Notes: a model not told the origin generated them from the sequence alone. A DNA stretch of 64,000 nucleotides from Paenibacillus xylanexedens (GCF_007676705.1 NZ_VEBF01000003.1:496001-560000), one strand, 5' to 3'; counted from the stretch's first letter, positions 7,829 to 16,837 are shown. Made by a program: numbers and translations.

Positions 7829-7891
7829 GCAATCTCGGAGCAAGGGATGCGTATGTATATGCGCAGTCCTCCGAGGCATAACAGGCTTTTT
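7818..7891 (+). terminator. Conditional terminator in the nirB leader
   Basis: Outer arms AAGCCTGTT (7818-7826) and AACAGGCTT (7880-7888) are perfectly complementary. Inside, CTCGGAG (7834-7840) pairs with CTCCGAG (7869-7875), and an inner hairpin surrounds GTATGTATAT. Five T follow. The 5' arm is shared with ANTAR hairpin 2. Confidence 0.85.
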
Positions 7892-7951
7892 CGATTTTAG
7901 AGACAAGGTTTTGAGGCAGTTTGCAGAATGGACCTAAGGGGGCTAATCATA

Positions 7952-10393
7952 ATGAGTACAACGAAAAAACTGGTGCTGGTCGGTAATGGCATGGCGGGAA
8001 TCCGCACAATTGAACATATCCTTAAGCTTGCTCCGCATGCTTATGAAATTACAGTCTTCGGCGCAGAGCCGCATCCCAACTACAACCGTATCATGCTATC
8101 TTCTGTACTGGCAGGCGGAACAACGATCGAAGATATCGTAATCAACGAGTGGAGCTGGTACGAAGATAACGGCATTCGGGTATACCCCGGTGACCCAGTC
8201 GTTCAGATCAATGCCGAGCGCAAAGAAGTTGTATCTCAAAATGGTGTACGTGCAACCTATGATGAGCTGATTATGGCAACAGGTTCACAGGCGTTCATCC
8301 TGCCACTTCCCGGCGCTAATAAGGAAGGCGTTATCGGATTCCGCGATATTAAAGACTGTGAAACGATGATGGCAGCATCACAAAAGTATCGTAAAGCTGC
8401 CGTCATTGGAGGCGGATTGCTTGGACTGGAAGCAGCGCGGGGACTGCTTAATCTGGGCATGGACGTCACTGTCATCCATATTAACGGCCATCTGATGGAC
8501 CGGAATCTGGATTTGCCGGCAGGCCTGATGCTCCAGCGAGAGCTTGAAAATCAGGGCATGAAGTTCCTTTTGAACAAACATACCGAAGAAATCACAGGGA
8601 AACATCGAGTAAAAGCCATACGTTTCACTGATCAAACGGTGCTTGAAGCGGATCTGGTTGTCATGGCAGTCGGGATTCGTCCGCAGATTGAACTGGCTCG
8701 CAATACCGGCCTCGATGTGAATCGCGGAGTCATTGTAGATGATTATATGCATACCAGCATTCCTGGCATCTCTGCCGTCGGCGAATGTGCAGAACACCGT
8801 GGCATTGCTTACGGACTGGTTGCGCCATTATATGAACAAGGTATGGTGCTCGCGAAACGCCTGGCTGGCGCGGCAACCGAGGGATACGAAGGTTCAGTCA
8901 CTTCTACCAAGCTGAAAGTATCCGGTGTTGACGTATTCTCTGCCGGACAATTCAAAGACGCTGCGGACACTCGCAGCATTCGTATTCAGGATGACGTCGA
9001 TGGCGTGTACAAAAAGATGGTGATCAAAGACGGACAGCTGATCGGAGCTGTATTGTTCGGGGATACCACAGACGGCGCTTCTCTATTTTCCCTCATTAAG
9101 AGTGGTGAGAACATCAGTGGCCGCGAGAAAGAAATTTTGCTCGGCATACCTTCCGGTGGCTCCGGATCTGGCCCATCTGTCGCAGAACGCATGGCGAGCA
9201 TGCCGGATGACGAGATCGTCTGTGGTTGTAACGGTGTTACCAAAGCTTCCATCGGAGATGCTGTTCTGAACAAAGGCTGTAATACGCTCGGTGCAATCAA
9301 GTCCTGTACCAAAGCTTCCGCTTCTTGCGGTGGATGCAAACCTATTATCGAAAACCTGCTCACGTATTACGCAGGTGATAATGTAGGCGAACAGACCAAA
9401 GAAGGCATCTGTGGCTGTACATCCTATGATCGGGATGAGATTGTTGCTCAGATCAAGGAGATGGGACTCAAAAGCGTTAAGGAAGTCATGAATGTTCTCG
9501 GTTGGAATGAACCAGAAGGCTGCTCCAAGTGTCGTCCTTCCCTCAATTATTATCTCGGTATGATCTGGCCGGCTGAATACACAGACGAGCGTGTATCCAA
9601 ATTCACCAATGAACGTTATCACGCCAACATCCAGAAGGACGGTACCTACTCCGTTATTCCACGGATCTATGGTGGTGTTACTTCTCCAGCGGAATTGATC
9701 AAAATTGCGACTGTTGCAGAGAAATACGATGTGCCTTTGGTGAAATTCACGGGTGGACAACGACTCGATCTGCTCGGTGTTCAGAAGGAGAACCTGCCGA
9801 AGATCTGGGAAGAGCTCGATATGCCTTCCGGTTTCGGTTATGGCAAGGCGCTGCGTACGGTGAAGACTTGTGTAGGTAATACGTTCTGCCGATTCGGCAC
9901 ACAGGATTCCATTGAGATGGGTATTCGTCTGGAGAAAAAACTCGACAAGATGGTGGCTCCAGCCAAAGTAAAACTCGCTGTCTCTGGATGTCCGCGGAAC
10001 TGTGCTGAAGCGACCATCAAGGATCTGGGTGTTGTCGCCATTGATGGCGCTTGGGAGATTCATGTTGGTGGTAACGCCGGAGTCAAGGTTCGTGCAGCCG
10101 AGTTGCTGTGTACGGTGAAGACCGATGCAGAAGTGGAAGAGTGGACTTACTCTTACCTGCAGTACTATAGAGAGAACGCAAAATGGAATGAGAGAACAGC
10201 GGCATGGATTGAACGGGTAGGTCTGGATCATGTGAAGGAAGCATTGGCGGATCGGGATGTGCGTCTCGCTCTGGTTGAACGTCTGGAAGTTACACTGGGT
10301 CACACGGTTGATCCTTGGAAAGAAATCATTCAAGACGAGAAATTACGTAAAAACTTCACCCCACTGTCCGGTGCCGAGCCGGTAACCCACTAG
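7952..10393 (+). CDS. nirB: Assimilatory nitrite reductase [NAD(P)H], large subunit
   Basis: An 813-residue enzyme that reduces nitrite to ammonium with NAD(P)H. Domains in order: FAD/NAD oxidoreductase (about 1-400; VLVGNGMAGIRTIE and IGGGLLGLEAARGL are the two dinucleotide folds); a BFD-type [2Fe-2S] domain with Cys 424, 426, about 459 and 462; a second Cys-rich BFD-like segment near 490-540; the sulfite/nitrite reductase half-domains with Cys 640, 646, 680 and 684 (C-x5-C and C-x3-C) that hold siroheme and [4Fe-4S]. The ATG at 7928 has no Shine-Dalgarno; AAGGGGG at 7936-7942 points to ATG 7952. First gene of nirB-nirD-nirC-cobA. Expression is probably gated by GlnR and by ANTAR antitermination. 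NasD is the Bacillus name. Confidence 0.95.
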   Translation: MSTTKKLVLVGNGMAGIRTIEHILKLAPHAYEITVFGAEPHPNYNRIMLSSVLAGGTTIEDIVINEWSWYEDNGIRVYPGDPVVQINAERKEVVSQNGVRATYDELIMATGSQAFILPLPGANKEGVIGFRDIKDCETMMAASQKYRKAAVIGGGLLGLEAARGLLNLGMDVTVIHINGHLMDRNLDLPAGLMLQRELENQGMKFLLNKHTEEITGKHRVKAIRFTDQTVLEADLVVMAVGIRPQIELARNTGLDVNRGVIVDDYMHTSIPGISAVGECAEHRGIAYGLVAPLYEQGMVLAKRLAGAATEGYEGSVTSTKLKVSGVDVFSAGQFKDAADTRSIRIQDDVDGVYKKMVIKDGQLIGAVLFGDTTDGASLFSLIKSGENISGREKEILLGIPSGGSGSGPSVAERMASMPDDEIVCGCNGVTKASIGDAVLNKGCNTLGAIKSCTKASASCGGCKPIIENLLTYYAGDNVGEQTKEGICGCTSYDRDEIVAQIKEMGLKSVKEVMNVLGWNEPEGCSKCRPSLNYYLGMIWPAEYTDERVSKFTNERYHANIQKDGTYSVIPRIYGGVTSPAELIKIATVAEKYDVPLVKFTGGQRLDLLGVQKENLPKIWEELDMPSGFGYGKALRTVKTCVGNTFCRFGTQDSIEMGIRLEKKLDKMVAPAKVKLAVSGCPRNCAEATIKDLGVVAIDGAWEIHVGGNAGVKVRAAELLCTVKTDAEVEEWTYSYLQYYRENAKWNERTAAWIERVGLDHVKEALADRDVRLALVERLEVTLGHTVDPWKEIIQDEKLRKNFTPLSGAEPVTH

Positions 10394-10409
10394 AAGAGGA
10401 GGAACAGCG

Positions 10410-10727
10410 ATGAACAAATTCCGGATTGGACACCTTGCGGATATTGATGAAAAGGGAGCACGGACATTCCTGATACAGGATACCGAAATTGCAGTCTTCA
10501 AACTGAGCGACGGAAGTCTGCACGCCGTCGAGAATCGCTGCCCTCACAAGGGCGGCAAGCTGTCGGAAGGCATGGTATGCGGGACAACCGTTCATTGTCC
10601 TTTGCATGATTGGAAGATTGATCTGCGTAACGGTAAGGTACATGAGCCGGATGAAGGCTGCTTGAATACCTACAAAACAGAAGTGGATGGCAACAGCGGA
10701 GAAATTTACATCACGATTGCGGGCTAA
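10410..10727 (+). CDS. nirD: Nitrite reductase small subunit, Rieske-type
   Basis: A 105-residue partner of NirB. A complete Rieske [2Fe-2S] motif is present: C44-P-H46 and C63-P-L-H66 (RCPHKGGKLSEG, HCPLHDWK). Size and position 16 bases after nirB are typical for NirD/NasE. AGAGGAGG precedes ATG 10410. Some NirD proteins have lost the cluster ligands; this one has kept them, so a bound cluster is expected. Confidence 0.95.
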   Translation: MNKFRIGHLADIDEKGARTFLIQDTEIAVFKLSDGSLHAVENRCPHKGGKLSEGMVCGTTVHCPLHDWKIDLRNGKVHEPDEGCLNTYKTEVDGNSGEIYITIAG

Positions 10728-10764
10728 ATGCTAGAGATACCCTGACATCAAGGAGGCGTGCGCT

Positions 10765-11646
10765 ATGGATTTTGTTAAACCTGCAGAAGTGCTGCAATCG
10801 ATGGTCGAAGCTGGTGAGAGCAAGGCCAGAATGAACCGGGTACAGATGCTGATCCGTGGTTTTCTGGCGGGGGCTATCCTTGCCTTTGCAACGACACTGG
10901 CATATACCGCTGTATCTCAAACTTCCGTTGGTTTGGCAGGTGCACTGATATTCCCGGCTGGATTCGCCATTATTATTCTACTGGGTCTTGAATTGGTGAC
11001 AGGAAACTTTGCGGTGCTTCCACTCGCAGTGATGAAACGTAGAATTACATGGATGGAGATGCTCCGAAATTATTTCTGGGTGATTACCGGTCATCTGATC
11101 GGATGTGCATTCTATGCTCTCTTATACGGCCTGACCATTACGAAGATGGGTACGGATATGAGCAACCCTCTAATTCAAACGCTGATCCAGACCAGTGAAG
11201 CCAAGACACTGGGGTATCAGCACTTGGGTGGAGCTGGGATTGTTCTGGTCACCATCAAAGCCATTCTATGTAACTGGATGGTCACACTCGGGGCAGTGAT
11301 GGCGATGACCTCCACTTCCACACTGGGCAAAATCGTAGCGATGTGGCTGCCCATTACAATATTTTTCGCTCAGGGATTTGAGCACGCTGTGGTAAATATG
11401 TTCGTCATTCCAGCAGGCATGATGCTCGGCGCACAGGTCAGTCTCGCTGACTGGTGGCTGTGGAATCAGATTCCGGTATTGGTTGGCAATCTCATAGGCG
11501 GAGCCGTATTTACTGGACTCGGTCTGTATGCCGCCCACCACTGGGGAAATCCGGTGAAGATATCGACCAGACTGGCGACCATTCAGGGTGGTCGTTCAGG
11601 ATTGGCAAGTTCCGATGCTGGACCGAAACTGGGGACACGATCATGA
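10765..11646 (+). CDS. nirC: Formate/nitrite channel (NirC type, FNT family)
   Basis: A 293-residue inner-membrane protein with six hydrophobic segments. FNT signatures include the segment at about 30-75 (RGFLAGAILAFATTLAY, GFAIIILLGLELVTGNFAVL) and a later Gly/Asn-rich segment (HAVVNMFVIPAGMMLGA). In this operon it most likely imports nitrite, or exports it when in excess. AAGGAGG precedes ATG 10765. The stop overlaps the start of cobA by four bases (ATGA), implying coupled translation. The C-terminal 25 residues are polar and cytoplasmic. Confidence 0.9.
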   Translation: MDFVKPAEVLQSMVEAGESKARMNRVQMLIRGFLAGAILAFATTLAYTAVSQTSVGLAGALIFPAGFAIIILLGLELVTGNFAVLPLAVMKRRITWMEMLRNYFWVITGHLIGCAFYALLYGLTITKMGTDMSNPLIQTLIQTSEAKTLGYQHLGGAGIVLVTIKAILCNWMVTLGAVMAMTSTSTLGKIVAMWLPITIFFAQGFEHAVVNMFVIPAGMMLGAQVSLADWWLWNQIPVLVGNLIGGAVFTGLGLYAAHHWGNPVKISTRLATIQGGRSGLASSDAGPKLGTRS

Positions 11647-12413
11647 GTCGGGGCCTGGTTAGTATTGTTGGCGCTGGTCCTGGAGATCCCGATCTGATTA
11701 CGGTAAAAGCCCTGAAACGTATTCAGTCTGCAGATGTCATTATGTATGATCGGCTTGTGAATGATCAATTGCTCGCTGAGGCTCGTGAAGGAGCACTCCG
11801 CATCTACTGCGGCAAGGCTCCAGGCCTTCACTCCATGAGTCAGGAGATGATTGGACGGATGCTTGCTGCGCATGCAGCAGAAGGCAAACAAGTCGTACGA
11901 CTCAAGGGTGGCGATCCGTTTATCTTTGGTCGTGGTGGTGAAGAAGCGCTTGTGCTGGCGGAAGCAGGGATTGCATTTGAAATCATTCCCGGTATTACTT
12001 CGGCTGTAGGTACATCCGCTTCATCCCTTATTCCATTAACCCATCGCGGGGTTGCTTCATCCTTCGCATGTGTCACGGGAACCGGCAGTGATGGAAGTGT
12101 ATCTTCGGTCCGCTGGGACCTGCTCGCCCATAGTGTAGATACGTTGGTCATCTATATGGGTATTAGCCAACTGCCCCAGATCCAACATGAATTGCTTCAC
12201 CATGGCAAAAGTGGACACACCCCTGCGGCTTTAATCGAACGGGGAACCACTTCGGAGGAACGCATTATTACCGGCACACTTGCCGAACTCCACTCCCTCG
12301 CCAAGTCGCATAAAGTGAATAATCCCGCATTAATTATGGTCGGAGAGTCTGTCCTGATCCGCGAACAGCTGCTTCAGATGCAACAGGCCGCGAACGCCTC
12401 CATGACCGGATAA
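11643..12413 (+). CDS. cobA: Uroporphyrinogen-III C-methyltransferase (SUMT)
   Basis: A 256-residue S-adenosylmethionine-dependent enzyme that methylates uroporphyrinogen III at C2 and C7 to precorrin-2, the first step to siroheme, the cofactor of NirB. Family motifs: VGAGPGDPDLITVKAL near the start, YDRLV, KQVVRLKGGDPFIFGRGGEE around 83-103, and PGITSAVG. The start ATG 11643 lies inside the nirC stop (ATGA). No oxidase/ferrochelatase domain is fused, so later siroheme steps must be encoded elsewhere. Bacillus equivalents are NasF/YlnD. Only six bases separate its stop from the convergent tetR gene, and no terminator fits between. Confidence 0.93.
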   Translation: MSRGLVSIVGAGPGDPDLITVKALKRIQSADVIMYDRLVNDQLLAEAREGALRIYCGKAPGLHSMSQEMIGRMLAAHAAEGKQVVRLKGGDPFIFGRGGEEALVLAEAGIAFEIIPGITSAVGTSASSLIPLTHRGVASSFACVTGTGSDGSVSSVRWDLLAHSVDTLVIYMGISQLPQIQHELLHHGKSGHTPAALIERGTTSEERIITGTLAELHSLAKSHKVNNPALIMVGESVLIREQLLQMQQAANASMTG

Positions 12414-12419
12414 TCTGAC

Positions 12420-13058
12420 TCAATCCAACAGCATACGCTCGTGAATAGTCCGACCCTTCTGCCCTGGTTCAATCAGCAGACGGGTCGGTTTGATGTTAAT
12501 CAGCGCCGTAAGCTGCTCTCCCATATAATGCGCAGAATATTTGAATCCAATCTCTGCCCAATGCATGATCACGCCTACCGTAGCAGATACCAGATAACTT
12601 AACATGATGTCGTAATTAATCGTCCACTCACTATCCTCGGTCACCAATACAAAATCTTCGGTTAGATACGTTCTAAACATATTGCACAGCCGGGAACCCA
12701 TATCTGAATGCATCGTTATTAATGCACGAAAGATATCCTGATGGGCTTCAATATATTCGAATACAGGCATCGTGGATGGCAGCAATACAGTCATGTCCAC
12801 TTCTTTGAGCTGTGCGTATGGTTCTGCATAAGCTCGCCCCACTCCCTGCATGAAATCATCCAGAATGAACTGCAACAACTCCGGTTTGCCGGGAAAATGT
12901 AAATAGAAGGTTCCTCGGTTGTAATCCGCCCGCTCCGTAATATCCCGAATGGTTAATGCATCCGCTCCCTTCTCTAATATCAAAGAAACTGCCGCAGCGA
13001 TGATGGCATCCTGCGTTCTTCGTGCTCTCCGGTCCTGAGGATGTTCAATGATCAACAT
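12420..13058 (-). CDS. TetR/AcrR family regulator
   Basis: A 212-residue repressor-type protein. The N-terminal helix-turn-helix is at residues 12-60 (AIIAAAVSLILEKGADALTI followed by RDITERADYNRGTFYLHF). The C-terminal ligand domain (about 70-200) is of the TetR_C type with no assignable ligand. AAGGAGG precedes ATG 13058. It is divergent from an SDR gene, and a palindromic operator lies just upstream of its own ribosome binding site, so autoregulation and control of the SDR are likely. Confidence 0.88.
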   Translation of the reverse strand: MLIIEHPQDRRARRTQDAIIAAAVSLILEKGADALTIRDITERADYNRGTFYLHFPGKPELLQFILDDFMQGVGRAYAEPYAQLKEVDMTVLLPSTMPVFEYIEAHQDIFRALITMHSDMGSRLCNMFRTYLTEDFVLVTEDSEWTINYDIMLSYLVSATVGVIMHWAEIGFKYSAHYMGEQLTALINIKPTRLLIEPGQKGRTIHERMLLD

Positions 13059-13070
13059 TCTCGCCTCCTT

Positions 13071-13097
13071 TGTTCATTATTGTAATATAAATGAACA
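13071..13097. promoter_or_regulatory. Probable TetR operator
   Basis: Perfect 8-bp arms TGTTCATT (13071-13078) and AATGAACA (13090-13097) with an 11-base spacer, 12 bases upstream of the tetR start and on the shared side of the divergent promoter region. Length and symmetry fit TetR-family operators. Confidence 0.6.
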
Positions 13098-13253
13098 CCG
13101 CTTACATCTCTGTCCGATAGCTGACATATGCGCTGTCAATGATTATTGTCACACTGCTATGTATATCTTAACATTGAGACAGGAAAGATAGACGACAGGT
13201 TGAAACTTTTTTTGAGAAATACCTGCCAATAATGAATAAGGAGCGGATATATC

Positions 13254-14021
13254 ATGAGTACATCTTATACACATACAGCCGTTATTACAGGAGCAGCCGG
13301 AGGCATTGGTAAAGAATTGGCACGCCGCCTCGCTGAGCGCAAAATCAACTTGGTTCTGGTGGATCTGAATGAAGAAGCCATCCAGCAGACAATTACCGAT
13401 CTAAACCTCGACAAAGAGCACGTAATCGCCGTAAAAGCGAACGTATCTCAGGAAGCAGACGTGAAAAACTATGTGCAAAAAGCACTGGATGCGTTTGGCC
13501 GAATCGATTATTTTGCCAACAATGCTGGGATCGAAGGTCCAACAGGGCTGATCGAAGACCTGAGTGTTGAAGCACTGGATATGGTCTATAACGTCAACAT
13601 TCGTGGGGTATTCCTGGGTCTGCAAAACGTTATTCCGGTTATGAAAAAACAAAAATCCGGTGCGATTCTCAATACCTCTTCCCTCGCGGGTCTGATGGGT
13701 GCACCTGCTGTGTCTCCATATATTATGTCCAAACATGCCGTAGTTGGTCTCACGCGTACCGCTGCGAATGAACTGGCACCTTACAACATCCGGGTTAACG
13801 CTGTATTGCCAGGTACAATCAACACACGTATGATGCGCCAGATCGAAGCTAATTCCGGTAACGTGGAAGACTATCAATCAGCAACTGTGTCCAGCATTCC
13901 AATGGGCCGTTATGGCGAACCGGAAGAAGTCGCTGCGGTGATGAACTTCCTGTTGTCCGAAGAAGCATCCTATGTAACAGCTTCCCTCTACACCGTAGAT
14001 GGCGGCATGATGGGTCAATAA
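13254..14021 (+). CDS. SDR family NAD(P)-dependent oxidoreductase
   Basis: A 255-residue classical short-chain dehydrogenase/reductase. Cofactor motif TGAAGGIGK at about 12-20, the Asp that favours NAD(H) at the end of strand 2 (LVDLNEEA), NNAG at 90-93, catalytic Ser in NTSSLAG, and Y-x3-K (YIMSKHAVVG), then PGTINT. The C-terminal TVDGGMMGQ is typical. AAGGAG precedes ATG 13254. Substrate unknown. It is probably regulated by the divergent TetR protein. Confidence 0.88.
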   Translation: MSTSYTHTAVITGAAGGIGKELARRLAERKINLVLVDLNEEAIQQTITDLNLDKEHVIAVKANVSQEADVKNYVQKALDAFGRIDYFANNAGIEGPTGLIEDLSVEALDMVYNVNIRGVFLGLQNVIPVMKKQKSGAILNTSSLAGLMGAPAVSPYIMSKHAVVGLTRTAANELAPYNIRVNAVLPGTINTRMMRQIEANSGNVEDYQSATVSSIPMGRYGEPEEVAAVMNFLLSEEASYVTASLYTVDGGMMGQ

Positions 14022-14132
14022 GAAGCTGCAAACGGTAGGATTGATAGAGATTGGGTCGATAGAACTCCAATTCCATCCTTAGTAGAGCTACACCGATAGC
14101 TTGTCACGAAGGGATGCCGATCGCTACAATCC

Positions 14133-14177
14133 AAAAAAAGGCCTCAACACCACAGTAACGTGGAGTTGAGGTCTTTT
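14133..14177. terminator. Bidirectional terminator after SDR gene
   Basis: CTCAAC-A-CCAC pairs with GTGG-A-GTTGAG, flanked by seven A on the left and TCTTTTTT on the right. It can act in both directions. Confidence 0.88.
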
Positions 14178-14270
14178 TTCAGTACAACACATCGCATGCA
14201 GATGGCTGCATAGATAAAATTCCACTTTTGGAATAACCACTAACGCTTCGTTACACTCTGTGATCACTCT

Positions 14271-14411
14271 AACGAACCTCAGACACGCTAATTCTGCAGA
14301 AATGCTGCAACTACATCGGAAATTCACATATATCCAGAGAATAACATCTCTGAGATTCGTTAAATTCTCAAACGAGCCAGAAAAATCTGAATAGCGTCTG
14401 TCAGGTTCTTT
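14271..14411. repeat. MITE-like intergenic inverted-repeat element
   Basis: Within a 410-base gene-free stretch (14022-14431), 24 bases at 14271-14294 are closely complementary to 23 bases at 14389-14411 (both contain GAACCT and an A/C-rich GACACGCTA-like core). An internal segment near 14348-14363 reads as another inverted copy (CTCTGAGATTCGTTA). Just upstream is TAACGCTTCGTTA. The pattern suggests a small non-coding repeat of the kind scattered in Paenibacillus genomes; copy number cannot be seen from one window. Confidence 0.5.
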
Positions 14412-14431
14412 AGATTTTGCCTACGCGGAAC

Positions 14432-14719
14432 TTAATCCACGTACCCTGCGTGACCCTTGTCCATCAGATAGTCCATTTCAGCATCCAGAATGCTTTCCAC
14501 CGTCAACTCATCCAACTTCACATCTTTGCAGCTAAGAATATAGTCAGCCAGATCATCGCCGTCAATATCAACATCGTTGCCTTTGGCATTCTCATGCGCC
14601 TTGTTGATGTACGCTTGCTCATGCTTCAGCACAAGGGCGATATTCGCCTGGCTTGCCTTCGTTTTATCTGCAATATACTGCATCATTTCTTGTTCATTAA
14701 TTGCGTTTGCTTCTGCCAC
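14432..14719 (-). CDS. Hypothetical acidic protein, 95 residues
   Basis: An acidic, helical, soluble protein without Cys clusters or signal peptide that I do not recognise. Features seen: a polar N-terminus (AEANAINEQEMMQYIADKTK), an Asp-rich middle (NDVDIDGDDLADYILSC) and a Glu/Asp-rich end (TVESILDAEMDYLMDKGHAG). The start is GTG 14719, 10 bases from AAGGAG; codon usage looks like that of its neighbours. It lies alone between a repeat element and a sensor kinase. No function is proposed. Confidence 0.75.
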   Translation of the reverse strand: MAEANAINEQEMMQYIADKTKASQANIALVLKHEQAYINKAHENAKGNDVDIDGDDLADYILSCKDVKLDELTVESILDAEMDYLMDKGHAGYVD

Positions 14720-14843
14720 GTCAGTTCATCTCCTTGATTCATACATACTGTTGCCATTGTAGCATAGGTTAACCCAATACAGGCAGAACTTATGCCTGAC
14801 CAACGATTATAGAGCGGGAGCAAAGGAGCCCATCACTCCACCC

Positions 14844-16157
14844 TTACGACAAACGCACGTAAAATGTAGCGCCTTCCCCGACTACGCTTCGAGCGTATAC
14901 CTCTCCTTTGTGCTGATCCACAATGGAACGAGCAATCGCCAGCCCCAGACCATGCCCACCATGTTTGCGGGCTCTTGAAGAATCCGTACGATAGAATCGA
15001 TCGAAGATCCGGTCCAGATGTTCCGGTGCAATGCCTTCCCCTGTGTTGGACACAGCCAGCATGACATCATTATTCTGTTTCTGGAGCGTGACTTTTACGG
15101 ATCCTTTGGGACCAGAATACTTCACAGCATTATCGAGCAGGATCAGAATGACCTGTTTGATCTGTTCACAGTTCCCATGAACCATAAGGTTCGGCTCAAT
15201 GTTGTAATCGAGGGAGATATTTTTCTCAAATATAACGGCCTCCATCGGCAAAATAATACTTTCCACCGCATCGCTCATATTGAACTTCGCATGAATCATC
15301 GTGGAGCGCGAGTCGTCCATCTGTGTCAGATAGAGCAGATCATTCGTAAGTCCGGTCATTCGCTCGGTCTCCGACTTGATATAGTGAAGCCACTTCGCCT
15401 GATTCGCTATGGTATCCTCTTGATTCGCGAGCAACACGTCGGCATTGGTATTGATGATCGCCAGCGGCGTCTTCAACTCATGTGAAGCATCTCCGATGAA
15501 TTGTTTTTGCTTCTCAAACGCTTCCCTCACTGGTGCAATGGAACGATTCGCAAAATAACGGCTCAAGAAGTAGATCACAATCAGCATAACCAGTCCGACA
15601 ACTGCAAATGTATAGATCAGATTCGTAAGAATACCTTGTTGTGCCGTCACATCAATGAAGACAATCATGTGCCCATCACCGCTCGGATCAACCACAAAGG
15701 CCCAGTCCGTTCCATCCAGCGCAAATTGTCCAGTCTGCCGTCCCGAATCACCAACTCTATCTTGGTCAACCTTTTGCAGTGCCTCGGTGTAGAACGTATC
15801 TTCCATATCAAAGCGGGAATGCGTATCCGTAATCTTCCACTGGTCATCCGTCTTGATCATGAACGACACGGAACGTGCCGGAGGTGAGTTGGGATCCCCT
15901 CCCGGTCCTCCATTATCACCACCCATGGCATCGGAGGGAAACGAATCTGAACCGGAACCCTGCCCTTCCCCGCGCGGCATCTTGGATGAATTATAAGGAC
16001 TGTGGTAGAAATCCGACACTTTGTACAACTCCATATTTGTCTCACGTTGCACATTCTGATAAGTAATCGTATAGATCGTCGCAAATGCTACCAGCATCAT
16101 AATGGAGATGGACACCAGATTCACGATTAGGAATCGATTTCGGAGTTTCTTGAACAT
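14844..16157 (-). CDS. Sensor histidine kinase, membrane-bound
   Basis: A 437-residue kinase. Membrane helices at about 9-31 and 180-199 flank an extracytoplasmic domain (about 32-178) with a Gly/Pro/Ser-rich low-complexity stretch at 60-95. His226 lies in the phosphoacceptor motif (FIGDASHELKTPLAII). The ATP-binding domain shows an N box near 335 (ILILLDNAVKYS), a G1 box (VSNTGEGI) and a G2 box (GGHGLGLAIARSI). There is no clear HAMP domain. Its start overlaps the stop of the response-regulator gene by one base. Its signal is unknown; the divergent VTC-DUF4956-Cthe_2159 operon is the likely output. Confidence 0.92.
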   Translation of the reverse strand: MFKKLRNRFLIVNLVSISIMMLVAFATIYTITYQNVQRETNMELYKVSDFYHSPYNSSKMPRGEGQGSGSDSFPSDAMGGDNGGPGGDPNSPPARSVSFMIKTDDQWKITDTHSRFDMEDTFYTEALQKVDQDRVGDSGRQTGQFALDGTDWAFVVDPSGDGHMIVFIDVTAQQGILTNLIYTFAVVGLVMLIVIYFLSRYFANRSIAPVREAFEKQKQFIGDASHELKTPLAIINTNADVLLANQEDTIANQAKWLHYIKSETERMTGLTNDLLYLTQMDDSRSTMIHAKFNMSDAVESIILPMEAVIFEKNISLDYNIEPNLMVHGNCEQIKQVILILLDNAVKYSGPKGSVKVTLQKQNNDVMLAVSNTGEGIAPEHLDRIFDRFYRTDSSRARKHGGHGLGLAIARSIVDQHKGEVYARSVVGEGATFYVRLS

Positions 16158-16837
16158 CAGGATGTCACCTCAAGTACATACCCCACACCCCGAATCGTGT
16201 TAATGCGGACAGCAGAGTTCAGGAAGGTTAACTTTTTGCGTAAAAACGAGATGTAGACCTCCACATTGTTATATTCCACTTCCGAATCGAATCCCCATAA
16301 CTTTTCAATAATCTGCTCTTTGGAAGTAATCGCCTGTTTGCGGGCAATCAACAGCTCCAGCAGTTCATTCTCTTTCAAGTTCAGCTTGATCTCCTTCCCC
16401 TGAACGCTCAGCTTCAACTGAGTTGTATTCAGCTCAATGTCGCCAAACTTCAGTCCATCCTCGGGAACTACTTCACCCTTCCGCCGTAAGGCTGCACGAA
16501 TCCGGGCCAGCAATTCCTCTGTGGCAAAGGGCTTGGCGATATAATCATCAGCACCATAATCAAGGCCTGTAACTTTGTCTGATAGTTCACCTTTCGCAGT
16601 AAGCAGAATGACAGGGGTATGATTCCCTTCACTGCGAAGTTTCTTCAGGACGGTGATCCCGTCCATCTCCGGCATCATGATGTCGAGCAGTAACAGGTCG
16701 TAGATACCGCTCTGCGCATAATCGAGCCCTGATCTGCCGTCGTGGACCATGTCCACGGAGTAGTTGTTTTTTTTCAAAATCTGCGACACAGCCTCAGCCA
16801 AATGAACCTCATCTTCCGCAATTAATATTCTCATCAT
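16157..16837 (-). CDS. OmpR/PhoB-family response regulator
   Basis: A 226-residue regulator. Receiver domain 1-120 with the acidic pair ED (8-9), phosphoacceptor Asp52 (LLLLDIMMPE), Thr in LLTAKGE and Lys in IAKPFA. A winged-helix DNA-binding domain follows at 130-226 (LNLKENELLELLIARKQ, EVYISFLRKKL, INTIRGVGYVL). It is translationally coupled to the kinase gene downstream. OmpR-type regulators bind tandem half-sites; a 19-bp inverted pair that suits this lies upstream, between this gene and the divergent operon. Confidence 0.93.
   Translation of the reverse strand: MMRILIAEDEVHLAEAVSQILKKNNYSVDMVHDGRSGLDYAQSGIYDLLLLDIMMPEMDGITVLKKLRSEGNHTPVILLTAKGELSDKVTGLDYGADDYIAKPFATEELLARIRAALRRKGEVVPEDGLKFGDIELNTTQLKLSVQGKEIKLNLKENELLELLIARKQAITSKEQIIEKLWGFDSEVEYNNVEVYISFLRKKLTFLNSAVRINTIRGVGYVLEVTS

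Noticed and set aside
9083..10333. 416-codon open frame on the minus strand inside nirB
   Set aside because: It is antisense to a gene with all nitrite reductase motifs; no Shine-Dalgarno and a composition rich in Cys/His typical of an antisense shadow.
14124..14327. 67-codon minus-strand frame
   Set aside because: It runs through a bidirectional terminator and part of a repeat element; no ribosome binding site.
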